DNA from: an uncultured Clostridia bacterium
GTDB taxonomy: Bacteria > Bacillota > Clostridia > Christensenellales > UBA1242
Direction of reading: 5' to 3'
Assembly: GCA_934754375.1 (NCBI GenBank)
Contig: CAKVHT010000002.1
Coordinates: 85,952 to 149,951, forward strand
DNA length: 64,000 nucleotides
The notes below the pieces were generated by a model. That model was not told the DNA's origin. It searched no databases and was given only the letters and a program-made list of their open reading frames with translations. Positions 55,478 to 63,907 of this stretch are shown here, piece by piece. Positions within the stretch are counted from its first letter, which is position 1; the number at the start of each line of letters is the position of its first letter. The translations under genes were made by a program, and so were the position numbers.

Positions 55478-55511
55478 AAAAAACGGCTGTTAAACTCTTG
55501 AGCCGTTTTTT
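55478..55511 (-). terminator. recF terminator overlapping its coding end
   Basis: AAAAAACGGCT and AGCCGTTTTTT form an 11-base stem. The last recF codons lie in one arm and the stop codon (55490-55492) lies in the loop. Confidence 0.85.
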
Positions 55512-56566
55512 ATTTCTATAATGTTGGCTTTAAAATTTATTCTTGGCAGGGCGGTACATGTTATAAGTGTTTGATATTCTTTTGTCAGGTTTAGCAAACG
55601 ATTCTGCCTCTCATCATCAAGTTCACTTAATACATCGTCCAACAACAAAACTGGATATTCACCAATTTCTTGTTTTATAACTTCCATAAGTGATAACTTA
55701 ACAACTAAAGCAACTGTTCTTTGTTGCCCTTGGCTTGCAAATTGTCTGCAATCCAAATTATTGATTTTAAAAATAATATCATCACGATGCGGACCAACAC
55801 AAGTATAGCCAAGTTCTAATTCTTTGTTTAAAGCTTTATCAAATTGATTTTGCAAATCTTGCTTTATTGTTAAATTTTCTTGTTTTTGATAACTATATAA
55901 AATGTCCAAAGATTCATCAATTGTTATAAGTTTATGAATGTTTTTTGCAAAAAATTTTAATTTTTCAATAAATTCAATGCGTTTTTCAATTATTTTTTCA
56001 GCAATATCAATTAATTGTGGAGTAAATAGTTTTAATTGTTCAATTTTTGTTTGGTTAGAATTTAAACTTTTTAATATTGCATTACGTTGTTTTAACACCT
56101 TGTCATATCTTAATAAATTGTATAAATATGGTTTGTCAAATTGACTGATAGATACATCTAAAAAATTACGTCTATCTTCAGGCACTTCCTTAATCAATTT
56201 CATCTCATCAGGACTGAAATAAACTACAGAAAGGATACCAACAAGCTCGGTCAATTTTAATATGTTTAAACTGTTAATCTTTATTGCCTTTTTATTTGTT
56301 TTGTCCAAAAACATTGTAATAGTTTTGTTGCCTGCATTAGTTTTAAAATCCACTTCTATTTTTGCTTTATCTTGCTCAAATTTAATCAGTTGTTTTTCTT
56401 TGCTATTCTTTGGGCTTTTACCCACACTCATCAAATATAAACTTTCAAGTAAATTTGTTTTTCCTTGTGCGTTTTTTCCAACAACAAAATTTACACCATC
56501 ATCAAATTCAACTGTTGTGTTGGTGTAATTTCTAAAATTGTTTAGGCAAAGTTTTGTTATTTTCAT
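55490..56566 (-). CDS. recF: DNA replication and repair protein RecF
   Basis: A 358-residue SMC-like ATPase. It has Walker A GKNAQGKTNLLE near residue 30, the RecF-specific LNNFRNYTNTTVEF start, the signature region (FASQGQQRTVALVVKLSLME) and Walker B (EYPVLLLDDVLSELDDERQ). It loads RecA at gaps. An upstream in-frame ATG would add 21 residues, but MKITKLCLNNFRNY is the family start at 56566. A perfect TTGACA-17-TATAAT promoter ends seven bases before this ATG, and no Shine-Dalgarno sequence is present. It is separate from dnaA and dnaN and on the opposite strand to dnaA. Confidence 0.96.
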   Translation of the reverse strand: MKITKLCLNNFRNYTNTTVEFDDGVNFVVGKNAQGKTNLLESLYLMSVGKSPKNSKEKQLIKFEQDKAKIEVDFKTNAGNKTITMFLDKTNKKAIKINSLNILKLTELVGILSVVYFSPDEMKLIKEVPEDRRNFLDVSISQFDKPYLYNLLRYDKVLKQRNAILKSLNSNQTKIEQLKLFTPQLIDIAEKIIEKRIEFIEKLKFFAKNIHKLITIDESLDILYSYQKQENLTIKQDLQNQFDKALNKELELGYTCVGPHRDDIIFKINNLDCRQFASQGQQRTVALVVKLSLMEVIKQEIGEYPVLLLDDVLSELDDERQNRLLNLTKEYQTLITCTALPRINFKANIIEIKNGSRV

Positions 56567-56573
56567 TGATTGA

Positions 56574-56602
56574 ATTATATATATATTTATTTTATTTGTC
56601 AA
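56574..56602 (-). promoter_or_regulatory. Perfect promoter abutting the recF start
   Basis: TTGACA (complement of 56597-56602), 17-base spacer, TATAAT (complement of 56574-56579), then seven bases to ATG. A leaderless mRNA is predicted. Confidence 0.75.
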
Positions 56603-56703
56603 TATTTTAAAAAAACAATCAAAAAACATACCTTTTTATTTAAAATTTATAATTGTTTATTATAATTAAATTTTTATTTTTAAAAAATCTTTGGTTAAGT
56701 CTC

Positions 56704-56732
56704 TCGCGCGCACGCGCGCGTACGCGTATATA
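56704..56732. repeat. Alternating CG/TA tract, Z-DNA-prone
   Basis: A stretch of about 28 bp of almost strictly alternating pyrimidine and purine (CGCGCGCACGCGCGCG, then TACGCGTATATATA) lies between recF and rsmG in otherwise very AT-rich DNA. It contains the GCGTACGC palindrome also seen twice in oriC. Confidence 0.85.
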
Positions 56733-56801
56733 TAATGAAAGAAAAAAGGATTAAACGTGCGATTCGTTCAATCCCATATATTGCAATATTTAAAATTTTA
56801 A

Positions 56802-57479
56802 TTATAAAATTGGTTTTAATTTTGGCAAATTTTTACTTCTAGGATATTGTTTTGGTGTTTCTTTTATTTTTCTTATTACAACGATGTTTCTTTCCCCTTG
56901 ATTATTTGGCAAAACATAATGCAAAGTTTTAACATATTCTCCACCTAAAATTTTTATTGCGTTTTTGGCTTCGTTTATTTCTTCTTCACAATTTGTTGCT
57001 TTGTATGCTAGAACAATTCCACCAATCTTTACAACAGGCAAAAGATATTCTATTAATGTATTTAACCTTGCAACAGCACGTGCAACAGCCACATCATATT
57101 TGTCCCTATTTTTTAAAGCAAAATCTTCAGCTCTTGCATGGATATTTTTTGTGTTTATATTTAACTTTTGTGTAAGTTCGTTTAAGAAATTTATACGTTT
57201 ATTTAAGCTATCAACCATTGTTAAATCAACATCAGGCCTAACAATTTTAATTGGCAAACTTGGAAAACCTGCTCCCGTTCCAACATCTATTAGACTTGCA
57301 TTTTGTTTTATTTCATCTATCGGCAAAATACTGTCTAAAAAATGTTTTGCAAATACTTGATTTTTCTCGGTTATGGCTGTGAGATTTACCTTCTCATTAT
57401 ATGAAACAAGTTCTTCAAAATAAGTTTCGAAGATATTGTTATATTTATTAATTAAATTAATTTGATTATTTATTTCCAT
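56802..57479 (-). CDS. rsmG: 16S rRNA (guanine527-N7)-methyltransferase
   Basis: A 225-residue SAM-dependent enzyme (GidB). It has the SAM-binding motif LIDVGTGAGFPSLPIKI near residue 63, MVDSLNKRINFLNEL, and the motif DVAVARAVARLNTLIEYLLP. It methylates G527 of 16S rRNA in the ribosome. ATG 57479 is used; the only purine-rich stretch, AGGA, is too far upstream to be a good site. It is downstream of mnmG in the usual mnmE-mnmG-rsmG order, here with 67 bp between. The C terminus ends in a basic tail (QYPRSKNLPKLKPIL). Confidence 0.95.
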   Translation of the reverse strand: MEINNQINLINKYNNIFETYFEELVSYNEKVNLTAITEKNQVFAKHFLDSILPIDEIKQNASLIDVGTGAGFPSLPIKIVRPDVDLTMVDSLNKRINFLNELTQKLNINTKNIHARAEDFALKNRDKYDVAVARAVARLNTLIEYLLPVVKIGGIVLAYKATNCEEEINEAKNAIKILGGEYVKTLHYVLPNNQGERNIVVIRKIKETPKQYPRSKNLPKLKPIL

Positions 57480-57546
57480 AAAATTAATTAAAAATCCTAT
57501 TTTATAGTATTTTCTTAAGTATTTTATAATATTTTTTTATTTATTT

Positions 57547-59412
57547 TTAAATATAATTTTTTAATTTTAAATAAACTAATAAAACATTGATATCTGCAGG
57601 ACTGACGCCATCAATTCTTTTTGCCTGTCCAAGTGTTTGAGGGTTGAATTTATTTAATTTTTGTCTTGCCTCTAATCTTAAGCCTTGGATAGCAGTATAA
57701 TCAATATCTGGCAGTTTTAAATTTTCGGTTTTATGTTGTTTTTCAATAAGTTCTTTTTCTTGTTTTATGTAGCCATCATATTTTATTTCTGTATTGACAT
57801 ATTCAAGCACGTTGTTAGGTATATCATCAAACAATTTAAATTCTTGTTTAACATCAAAAATATTTATATTGTTTCGCTTTATAACATCTTTGAGTGTGAG
57901 ACCAGATTTTGGCAGATTTTCATTTTTTATTGTAAACAAATTGTTAAGTTTTTCAGGGTTACACATAAGCGAAAGTTGATTATAAACAGCATCAATTTGT
58001 TTTAATTTTTGTTTGAACTTTTTATATTGACTATCCTTAACAAGTCCAATTTCGTGTCCAATCTCAGTAAGTCGAATATCACAATTGTCTTGTCTTAATA
58101 TAAGTCTGTATTCAGCTCTGCTTGTCATCATTCTGTAAGGCTCAACAATATCTTTTGTTACTAAATCGTCAATCAAAACACCAATATAAGCTTGATCTCT
58201 GCCTAAGATTAATGGTTGTTTATGATCAATATGTTTTTCTGCATTTATCCCGGCAATTAAACCTTGTGCACCAGCCTCTTCATAACCGCTTGTTCCATTT
58301 ATTTGACCAGCAAAGAATAATCCATTAACTTTTTTGCTTTCAAGATTGCTTTTCAATTCAGTTGCATTGATACAGTCATATTCTATAGCATAAGCGAAGC
58401 GCATAATTTTGACATTTTCAAAGCCTGGTATTAAGCTATACATTTTTCTTTGAACGTCACTTGGCATACTGCTTGATATGCCTTGAACATATATTTCATC
58501 AGTGCTGGCGCTTTCAGGTTCCAAGAATAATTGGTGTCGTTCTTTATCTGCAAATCGCATAATTTTGTCTTCGATACTTGGACAATATCTTGGCCCTATG
58601 CCATGAATTTTGCCAGAATACAATGGCGCACGGTCAATGTTTGCACGTATGCAATCGTGCATTGCTGTTGATGTGTAACCAAGGTAGCATGGCAACAAAT
58701 TCTTAACTCTCTTATTAGTAGAGTGAAAACTAACATCAAGATTATCGCCAGGTTGTATCTCAAATTGAGAGAAATCTATACTTTTTTTATCAACTCTTGC
58801 AGGTGTTCCTGTTTTAAATCTTCTAATCTCAATACCCAAATCGATTAATGATTTTGTAAGCATTGTGCTGGGCTCAAAACCGTTTGGACCAGTCTTTTTT
58901 GTAAAATCGCCTATGATGATTCTGCTGTTTAAATATACGCCTGTTGCAACAACAACTGCAGAACATTTAAACACTTCACCCATACTTGTTTTTACACCAA
59001 CAACTGAACCATTTTCAACAATAATTTCAGCAATTTCGCATTGTAAAATATCTAGATTTTTTTGCTTTTCAATTGTTCTTTTCATTTCAGTGTGATAAAC
59101 AACTTTATCAACTTGTGCACGTAGAGATTGAACTGCTGGGCCTTTTCCTGAATTTAACATTCTTAATTGCAACAATGACTTGTCAGCATTTTTACCCATT
59201 TCTCCGCCAAGGGCATCAATCTCTCCTGCCAATTGACCTTTTGCAGTTCCTCCAATGCTTGGATTGCAGGCTAAAAAAGCAATACTATCTAAATTTAAAG
59301 TTGTTAAAAGTGTTTTTTTACCTAAACGTGAAAGAGCAAGACATGCTTCACTTCCTGCGTGTCCACTGCCAATAACAACGGCATCATATTCATCAACATA
59401 ATTTTCTATCAT
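57547..59412 (-). CDS. mnmG: tRNA uridine-5-carboxymethylaminomethyl modification enzyme MnmG
   Basis: A 621-residue FAD protein that, with MnmE, modifies the wobble uridine of some tRNAs. The N-terminal FAD-binding motif VIGSGHAGSEACLALSRLG, CNPSIGGTAKGQL, the FKTGTPARVD stretch, and GLFFAGQINGTSGYEEAGAQG are clear. The C-terminal helical domain binds MnmE and tRNA. ATG 59412 lacks a Shine-Dalgarno site. TATAAT lies nine bases upstream and TTGAAT 16 bases before that, so the leader is only about two bases. Usual gene neighbours mnmE and rsmG are present. Confidence 0.96.
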   Translation of the reverse strand: MIENYVDEYDAVVIGSGHAGSEACLALSRLGKKTLLTTLNLDSIAFLACNPSIGGTAKGQLAGEIDALGGEMGKNADKSLLQLRMLNSGKGPAVQSLRAQVDKVVYHTEMKRTIEKQKNLDILQCEIAEIIVENGSVVGVKTSMGEVFKCSAVVVATGVYLNSRIIIGDFTKKTGPNGFEPSTMLTKSLIDLGIEIRRFKTGTPARVDKKSIDFSQFEIQPGDNLDVSFHSTNKRVKNLLPCYLGYTSTAMHDCIRANIDRAPLYSGKIHGIGPRYCPSIEDKIMRFADKERHQLFLEPESASTDEIYVQGISSSMPSDVQRKMYSLIPGFENVKIMRFAYAIEYDCINATELKSNLESKKVNGLFFAGQINGTSGYEEAGAQGLIAGINAEKHIDHKQPLILGRDQAYIGVLIDDLVTKDIVEPYRMMTSRAEYRLILRQDNCDIRLTEIGHEIGLVKDSQYKKFKQKLKQIDAVYNQLSLMCNPEKLNNLFTIKNENLPKSGLTLKDVIKRNNINIFDVKQEFKLFDDIPNNVLEYVNTEIKYDGYIKQEKELIEKQHKTENLKLPDIDYTAIQGLRLEARQKLNKFNPQTLGQAKRIDGVSPADINVLLVYLKLKNYI

Positions 59413-59421
59413 AACTTATTA

Positions 59422-59449
59422 ATTATAGCACTTTTTAATAGAAATTCAA
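59422..59449 (-). promoter_or_regulatory. Promoter giving an almost leaderless mnmG mRNA
   Basis: TTGAAT (complement of 59444-59449), 16-base spacer, TATAAT (complement of 59422-59427), then nine bases to ATG. Confidence 0.6.
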
Positions 59450-59520
59450 TAAAATATTATAAAAAAATGCCATAAATCATTTGTTTAGGCACTTTTTATT
59501 TTAATTAAATTAATATAATT

Positions 59521-60816
59521 TTATTTTCCAAGGCAAAATTTTCTGAAAATTCTGTCAATGATTGATTCACTACTTGTCGTTCCACTGATTTCGCCTAATT
59601 TTAGCCAAGCATTTTTAATTTCAAGGCTTATTATATCCATAGTTGAATTGTTAAAAATGCTTATTGTGTGTTCAATAAGATTGATTGCTTCTTTGATGCA
59701 TTGTATATGACGTATATTTGTTAAGTACAAACCATTACTTAAATTGTCCTTGCCGATTACGATCTCAAATATTTTATCTTTCAATTTATTAATATTTTCA
59801 CCGGTTTGAGCACTGACACATAAATAGTCATTTTTATCCTCTGGAACATATATATCACTTTTGTTAAATACTTTAATATTTGGTTTGGAAGTATTGATGT
59901 TATTAATATTGTCTTTATCGCTAACAAGCAAAACAAGGTCAGCATTTGATAATGTTTCTTTTGCTCTATTAATGCCAATCTGTTCAACAATATCACTACT
60001 TTCGTGTATTCCTGCAGTATCAAAAAGCCTAAAAATTATTCCTTTGTATTCATATTCTGCTTCCACTACATCACGTGTTGTGCCTGCAATATTTGTAACG
60101 ATTGCTTTTGTGGAATTTGTTAGCGCATTCAAGATACTTGACTTACCAACGTTTGGCGCTCCAACAATTGCGACTATAACACCATTTTTAATTTTTAAAC
60201 CATTGTTGCTTGTTTGAACAAGATTTTCAAGTTCTGATTTTAAATCTTTCATACGGTTAATCAAATTATTTGTTTCACTTTCAGTGTACTCATATTCAGG
60301 ATAGTCTATTTTTGCTTCTATGTCTGCCAACATGTCTGTTAGTTCGTCTTGATAATTTTCAATTTGTTTCTTTAAAGAACCTTGCAATAAATTGCTGGCT
60401 TGTTCGGCTTGCATCGTACTTTCAGCATTAATTATATCCATTATACCTTCTGCTTGGTCAATACTCATCTTGCCATTAATAAATGCTCTTTTACTAAACT
60501 CGCCTGGAGTTGCCATTATTGCGCCTAATTGTAAGCATTTTGCTATAATTTTTTGCGCTAAAAAATAACCGCCGTGTGATTGGATTTCAACGACATCTTC
60601 GCCTGTGTAACTGTTTGGCGCTTGAAAATAAACCACAAGTGCATCATCTACGATATTATCACAATACACTTTCTTTAAATACATATATCTTGGATTAAAA
60701 TCAATATTTTCTTTTATGATTGATTTGAGAATATCTTTTGATTTTTCCCCACTTAATCTAATTACTGCAACTCCACTATTTCCTGCCGGAGTTGCCAAAG
60801 CTACAATTGTTTCCAT
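59521..60816 (-). CDS. mnmE: tRNA modification GTPase MnmE
   Basis: A 431-residue GTPase, partner of MnmG. The N-terminal tetrahydrofolate-binding domain begins METIVALATPAGNSGVAVIRLSG. The G domain carries VAIVGAPNVGKSSILNAL (P loop), GTTRDVVEAEYEY, LFDTAGIHES and VFNKSDIY, and the protein ends with RKFCLGK, the family C-terminal Cys motif. The length is slightly short of the usual 455-460. ATG 60816 has no Shine-Dalgarno site; TATAAT lies six bases upstream, with TTGTTT 17 bases before it. Downstream genes mnmG and rsmG follow in order. Confidence 0.96.
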   Translation of the reverse strand: METIVALATPAGNSGVAVIRLSGEKSKDILKSIIKENIDFNPRYMYLKKVYCDNIVDDALVVYFQAPNSYTGEDVVEIQSHGGYFLAQKIIAKCLQLGAIMATPGEFSKRAFINGKMSIDQAEGIMDIINAESTMQAEQASNLLQGSLKKQIENYQDELTDMLADIEAKIDYPEYEYTESETNNLINRMKDLKSELENLVQTSNNGLKIKNGVIVAIVGAPNVGKSSILNALTNSTKAIVTNIAGTTRDVVEAEYEYKGIIFRLFDTAGIHESSDIVEQIGINRAKETLSNADLVLLVSDKDNINNINTSKPNIKVFNKSDIYVPEDKNDYLCVSAQTGENINKLKDKIFEIVIGKDNLSNGLYLTNIRHIQCIKEAINLIEHTISIFNNSTMDIISLEIKNAWLKLGEISGTTSSESIIDRIFRKFCLGK

Positions 60817-60822
60817 AACATA

Positions 60823-60851
60823 ATTATATCATATTTAAAATTATAAAACAA
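60823..60851 (-). promoter_or_regulatory. Promoter abutting the mnmE start
   Basis: TTGTTT (complement of 60846-60851), 17-base spacer, TATAAT (complement of 60823-60828, preceded by TG), then six bases to ATG. A leaderless mRNA is predicted. Confidence 0.65.
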
Positions 60852-61001
60852 TATAATAAAACATTTTTAAGTTCACTTTAATATATTTTTTCTTAAATAA
60901 CTAAAAAAATTAATAATTTTTACTAATTATTATTTATTTTATGTAGATATTAATTAAATACAGTTAATTGAAACTGATAATCTTTGTTTTTAATAAAAAA
61001 A

Positions 61002-61017
61002 TGTTCCACATGGAACA
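61002..61017. promoter_or_regulatory. parS site 1
   Basis: TGTTCCACATGGAACA, one base from the perfect palindrome TGTTCCACGTGGAACA. It lies between parB and mnmE. Confidence 0.85.
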
Positions 61018-61038
61018 TTTTTTAGAAAACTGTTTATA

Positions 61039-61929
61039 TTATCTTAAGAATGTATCATAAATTCGGTCTAAATCATCTTGTGAATAATAATCTATATATA
61101 TACGTCCCTTCTTTTCATTACCGATAACAGATACTTTTGTACCTAATTTACGTTGCATGTCTGCAACAAACTCTTGTAATTCTTCCCCAACGGCTTTTGC
61201 TGATGGTTTTTTCTTTTTTCCACCCAATAAAGCATTTACTTCATGTTCCAGATCTCTTACTGTTAATTTGTCTTTAGCAACTTTTTTTGCAAAAAGCAAT
61301 TGAGTTGCATAATCTTCTACTGCTACAAGTATTTTTGCATGACCAAAAGACACTTTACCTTTTTCTACCATATCTAATACTTCTGGATACAAAGCAAGGA
61401 TTCTGACTGAATTGGCAATAGCTGACCTTGGTTTACCAAGGCGCTCGGCAACTTTTTCTTGAGTTAAACCATATTCGTCCATAAGTTTTCTTATACCTTT
61501 GGCAATTTCCACTGGGTTTAAGTCTTCTCTTTGGAGATTTTCAATGATTGATATTTCACTTATTTGTTTGTTTGTGTAGTTTTTTACTATGGCATCAATC
61601 TGTGTTAATCCACAAATTTTGCATGCACGATAACGTCTTTCACCAGCAATAATCATATAGCCGTCATCCATTTTGTTTACAATGACTGGTTGTATTAATC
61701 CGTGAATTCTGATGCTTTCTGCCAATTCATTTAAACTTTCCTTATCAAAAGTTTTTCTTGGTTGATTTGGATTAGGATATACCTTGGCCAAATCAATTTT
61801 TTCAACATCGCCATGTCTCATTTCGTAGTTTGAGACAGATTGGGTTGGTTGTTGAACAGTTTTTTCTTCAGTCTCTTCATCATAAACCTTTAAAAGGCTA
61901 TCAAGACCTCTTCCGAGTCCCATTTTCAT
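61039..61929 (-). CDS. parB: Chromosome-partitioning protein ParB (Spo0J)
   Basis: A 296-residue CTPase clamp that loads at parS. It begins MKMGLGRGLDSLL. The ParB/Srx nuclease-like fold contains VYPNPNQPRKTFDKESLNELAESI, IHGLIQPVIV and the arginine patch GERRYRACK, then a helix-turn-helix region (GLTQEKVAERLGKPRSAIANSVRIL) and a C-terminal dimerisation part (GKKKKPS onwards). With parA it separates origins and, in spore formers, links segregation to sporulation. ATG 61929 follows GGAGGAATGTT. Four parS sites flank it. Confidence 0.96.
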   Translation of the reverse strand: MKMGLGRGLDSLLKVYDEETEEKTVQQPTQSVSNYEMRHGDVEKIDLAKVYPNPNQPRKTFDKESLNELAESIRIHGLIQPVIVNKMDDGYMIIAGERRYRACKICGLTQIDAIVKNYTNKQISEISIIENLQREDLNPVEIAKGIRKLMDEYGLTQEKVAERLGKPRSAIANSVRILALYPEVLDMVEKGKVSFGHAKILVAVEDYATQLLFAKKVAKDKLTVRDLEHEVNALLGGKKKKPSAKAVGEELQEFVADMQRKLGTKVSVIGNEKKGRIYIDYYSQDDLDRIYDTFLR

Positions 61930-62009
61930 AACATTCCTCCATTTATACTATTATAATTTTATCAAATATCTCATTGCGTGTCAAATATTTTTTAATTATT
62001 ATTAACAAT

Positions 62010-62025
62010 TGTTCCATGTGGAACA
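62010..62025. promoter_or_regulatory. parS site 2
   Basis: TGTTCCATGTGGAACA, one base from the perfect palindrome. Confidence 0.85.
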
Positions 62026-62126
62026 ATTATAGAGAAATATATATACTGTGTGACATTAATTATTAATATTTTTTAAACGATCAAATTTGTTTGAGATAAT
62101 AAGTATATATTAAAAAAACAATACTT

Positions 62127-62142
62127 TGTTCCACGTGGAACA
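62127..62142. promoter_or_regulatory. parS site 3, perfect palindrome
   Basis: TGTTCCACGTGGAACA, a perfect inverted repeat and the best match to the parS consensus. Confidence 0.95.
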
Positions 62143-62380
62143 TTTAAGAAATTTAATTTGTAGGATTTGTTGTTAAAAAGGGGTATATAATATAGGAATC
62201 GGCCATTTAACAAATAGTGTATTGAATAACTTAATTTTATTTTATATTAATAATATAATTGATAGTATATTTTTAGAACGAAAATAAATACGTCTATAGG
62301 GGTAATATATTTGTATTATTTATTATGTTCTAGAACAATAATGTGGTTGAACTTTGAGATTAGATAAGATTAAAAAAAAT

Positions 62381-62396
62381 TGTTCCACATGGAACA
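62381..62396. promoter_or_regulatory. parS site 4
   Basis: TGTTCCACATGGAACA, identical to site 1. It lies just downstream of the parA stop codon. Confidence 0.85.
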
Positions 62397-62427
62397 ATTT
62401 TAACAAATTAACACAGATATTCATAAT

Positions 62428-63189
62428 TTATTGTTTTGATAAAAATTCGTCACATAAAGCTTTATAAGCTAAAGCTCCACGACTCTTATTATCATATAAC
62501 ATAATTGGCATGCCGTGACTTGGACTTTCAGCCAAACGAATGTTTCTTGGAATAGTTACATCATAAACTTTAGTGTTAAAATATTTGCGAATTTCTTCAG
62601 CAACTTGAGAAACTAAATTACTACGATTGTCTTTCATAGTTAATAAGACGCCTTCAATTTCGATGCTAGGATTTAAGTGCTTTTTTATTAGACGCACAGT
62701 GTTCATCAATTGCCCTAAACCAACCAGCGCAAAATACTCACACTGAATTGGGATAATAATGCTATCTGTTGCTGTAAGCGCATTAACTGTCAACAGTCCT
62801 AAAGAAGGAGGACAGTCAATAAATATATAATCGTAGTTTGATTTTATTTGTTCAAGCGCCTCTTTTAAAACTTTTTCACGATTTTCAACATAAACCAAAT
62901 CTACCTCTGCGCCTGATAAATCCACGGTTGATGGCAATATATCAAGAGTCTTTACAACTGAAGGGTAGATTGCTTCTTTAATGTTGATTTCTCCTAATAA
63001 AACCTCATAAACTGAATTTTTGCCTTTTTCTATTTCAACTCCAAGGCTCGCACAAGCATTGCCTTGTGGATCCATATCAATTAACAATACTTTTTTGCCT
63101 GTGTCGGCAACATAAGCTGCTAAATTTACACAAGTGGTAGTTTTTCCAACTCCACCTTTTTGATTTGTTACTGCTATAATTTTGCTCAT
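62428..63189 (-). CDS. parA: Chromosome-partitioning ATPase ParA (Soj)
   Basis: A 253-residue deviant Walker-type ATPase with TNQKGGVGKTTTCVNLAAY at the N terminus, LLIDMDPQGNACASLG, YIFIDCPPSLGLLTVNAL and GVLLTMKDNRSNLV. It moves ParB-parS complexes and, in Bacillus, also controls DnaA activity. ATG 63189 follows AAGGAGAATTATCTA. It is transcribed in the same direction as parB but separated by 498 bp that hold three parS sites. Confidence 0.96.
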   Translation of the reverse strand: MSKIIAVTNQKGGVGKTTTCVNLAAYVADTGKKVLLIDMDPQGNACASLGVEIEKGKNSVYEVLLGEINIKEAIYPSVVKTLDILPSTVDLSGAEVDLVYVENREKVLKEALEQIKSNYDYIFIDCPPSLGLLTVNALTATDSIIIPIQCEYFALVGLGQLMNTVRLIKKHLNPSIEIEGVLLTMKDNRSNLVSQVAEEIRKYFNTKVYDVTIPRNIRLAESPSHGMPIMLYDNKSRGALAYKALCDEFLSKQ

Positions 63190-63379
63190 TAGATAATTCT
63201 CCTTATATGATAATAAAACAAAAATAAATTAATTGCAAATAAAAAATTGTAAAAGTGTGAAAAAAGTGATAAAAAATCACGTATTTTATCAAATTTTTAT
63301 TAAATTTTAGATAAAAATATAGAAATTTTAAAAATAAGCCAATTTGCAAGGCTAATTTTTATAAATTTAAAAAAATATG

Positions 63380-63408
63380 TTGCAAAAATTTTTTTTGTGT
63401 GCTAGAAT
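63380..63408 (+). promoter_or_regulatory. tRNA-Arg promoter
   Basis: TTGCAA (63380-63385), 17-base spacer, TAGAAT (63403-63408). Upstream, 63190-63379 is AT-rich with nothing else. Confidence 0.6.
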
Positions 63409-63436
63409 ATAAAACGTCTTAAAAGTGTTATCCTAT

Positions 63437-63513
63437 GCGTTCATAGCTCAGCTGGATAGAGCGTTGGTCTACGGAACCAAAGGTCGGGGGTTCGAATCCC
63501 TCTGGACGCACCA
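63437..63513 (+). tRNA. tRNA-Arg (ACG)
   Basis: A 77-nt tRNA with encoded CCA: acceptor GCGTTCA/TGGACGC, D arm AGCTCAGCTGGATAGAGC, anticodon loop CTACGGA (anticodon ACG, to be edited to ICG) and T arm CGGGGGTTCGAATCCCTCT. Confidence 0.97.
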
Positions 63514-63517
63514 GAAC

Positions 63518-63543
63518 ATCGGCAAAACCTGCCGATTTTTTTT
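63518..63543 (+). terminator. tRNA-Arg terminator
   Basis: ATCGGCA (63518-63524) pairs with TGCCGAT (63530-63536), followed by an eight-T run. Confidence 0.85.
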
Positions 63544-63907
63544 ATGCCTAAAAAAAGGGTAGGTGTAGTGTAGAATAGCACAAAAAAATAAAACTCGAAT
63601 TTTCACCCCACCTAAAAACCCCAAAATAAGAATAAAGTGCTGTAATATAAAGAAATGTGATAAACACCTTATCAATCGTGTTGTAATTTCAGTGTTGTAT
63701 TGTTCTTTGTGCTTTTGCAATAAAAAGGAGCTGTAAGCAAATTGCTCTTTACAGCCCTTTTAAATGTAAAATTGTTTTTTAATAAAATTATTTCATTTTA
63801 TAGCTAAATAACACATTAGATGCTGTGTCTTCTTTTCTATGAAAAGTTTAAACAAGTATGGTTTTGTTTAAAGTTTAAATGTTTATCAAATTAAGTTATA
63901 ATAATTG
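63544..63907. other. Gap without a supported gene
   Basis: The only element is a terminator-like hairpin at 63722-63761 (AAAAGG-GCTGTAA with TTACAGC-CCTTTT and a T run on the minus strand), which probably ends the gene entering from the right edge. An 83-residue ORF on the minus strand covers part of the tRNA and is rejected. Confidence 0.55.
63722..63761 (-). terminator. Terminator of the right-edge gene
   Basis: A 13-pair stem with one mismatch (AAAAGG-GCTGTAA against TTACAGC-CCTTTT) and a T run on the minus strand. Confidence 0.65.

Larger units (their letters stand above)
61930..62427. other. parA-parB intergenic region with three parS sites
   Basis: The 498-bp gap between parA and parB holds parS sites 2-4 and the parB ribosome-binding site. 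The rest is AT-rich. A region this long between two genes that usually abut is unusual. Confidence 0.7.

Noticed and set aside
63469..63720. Minus-strand 83-residue ORF ending in QRDSNPRPLVP
   Set aside because: Its start-distal end is the antisense of tRNA-Arg; this ending is a well-known false ORF signature from tRNA genes.
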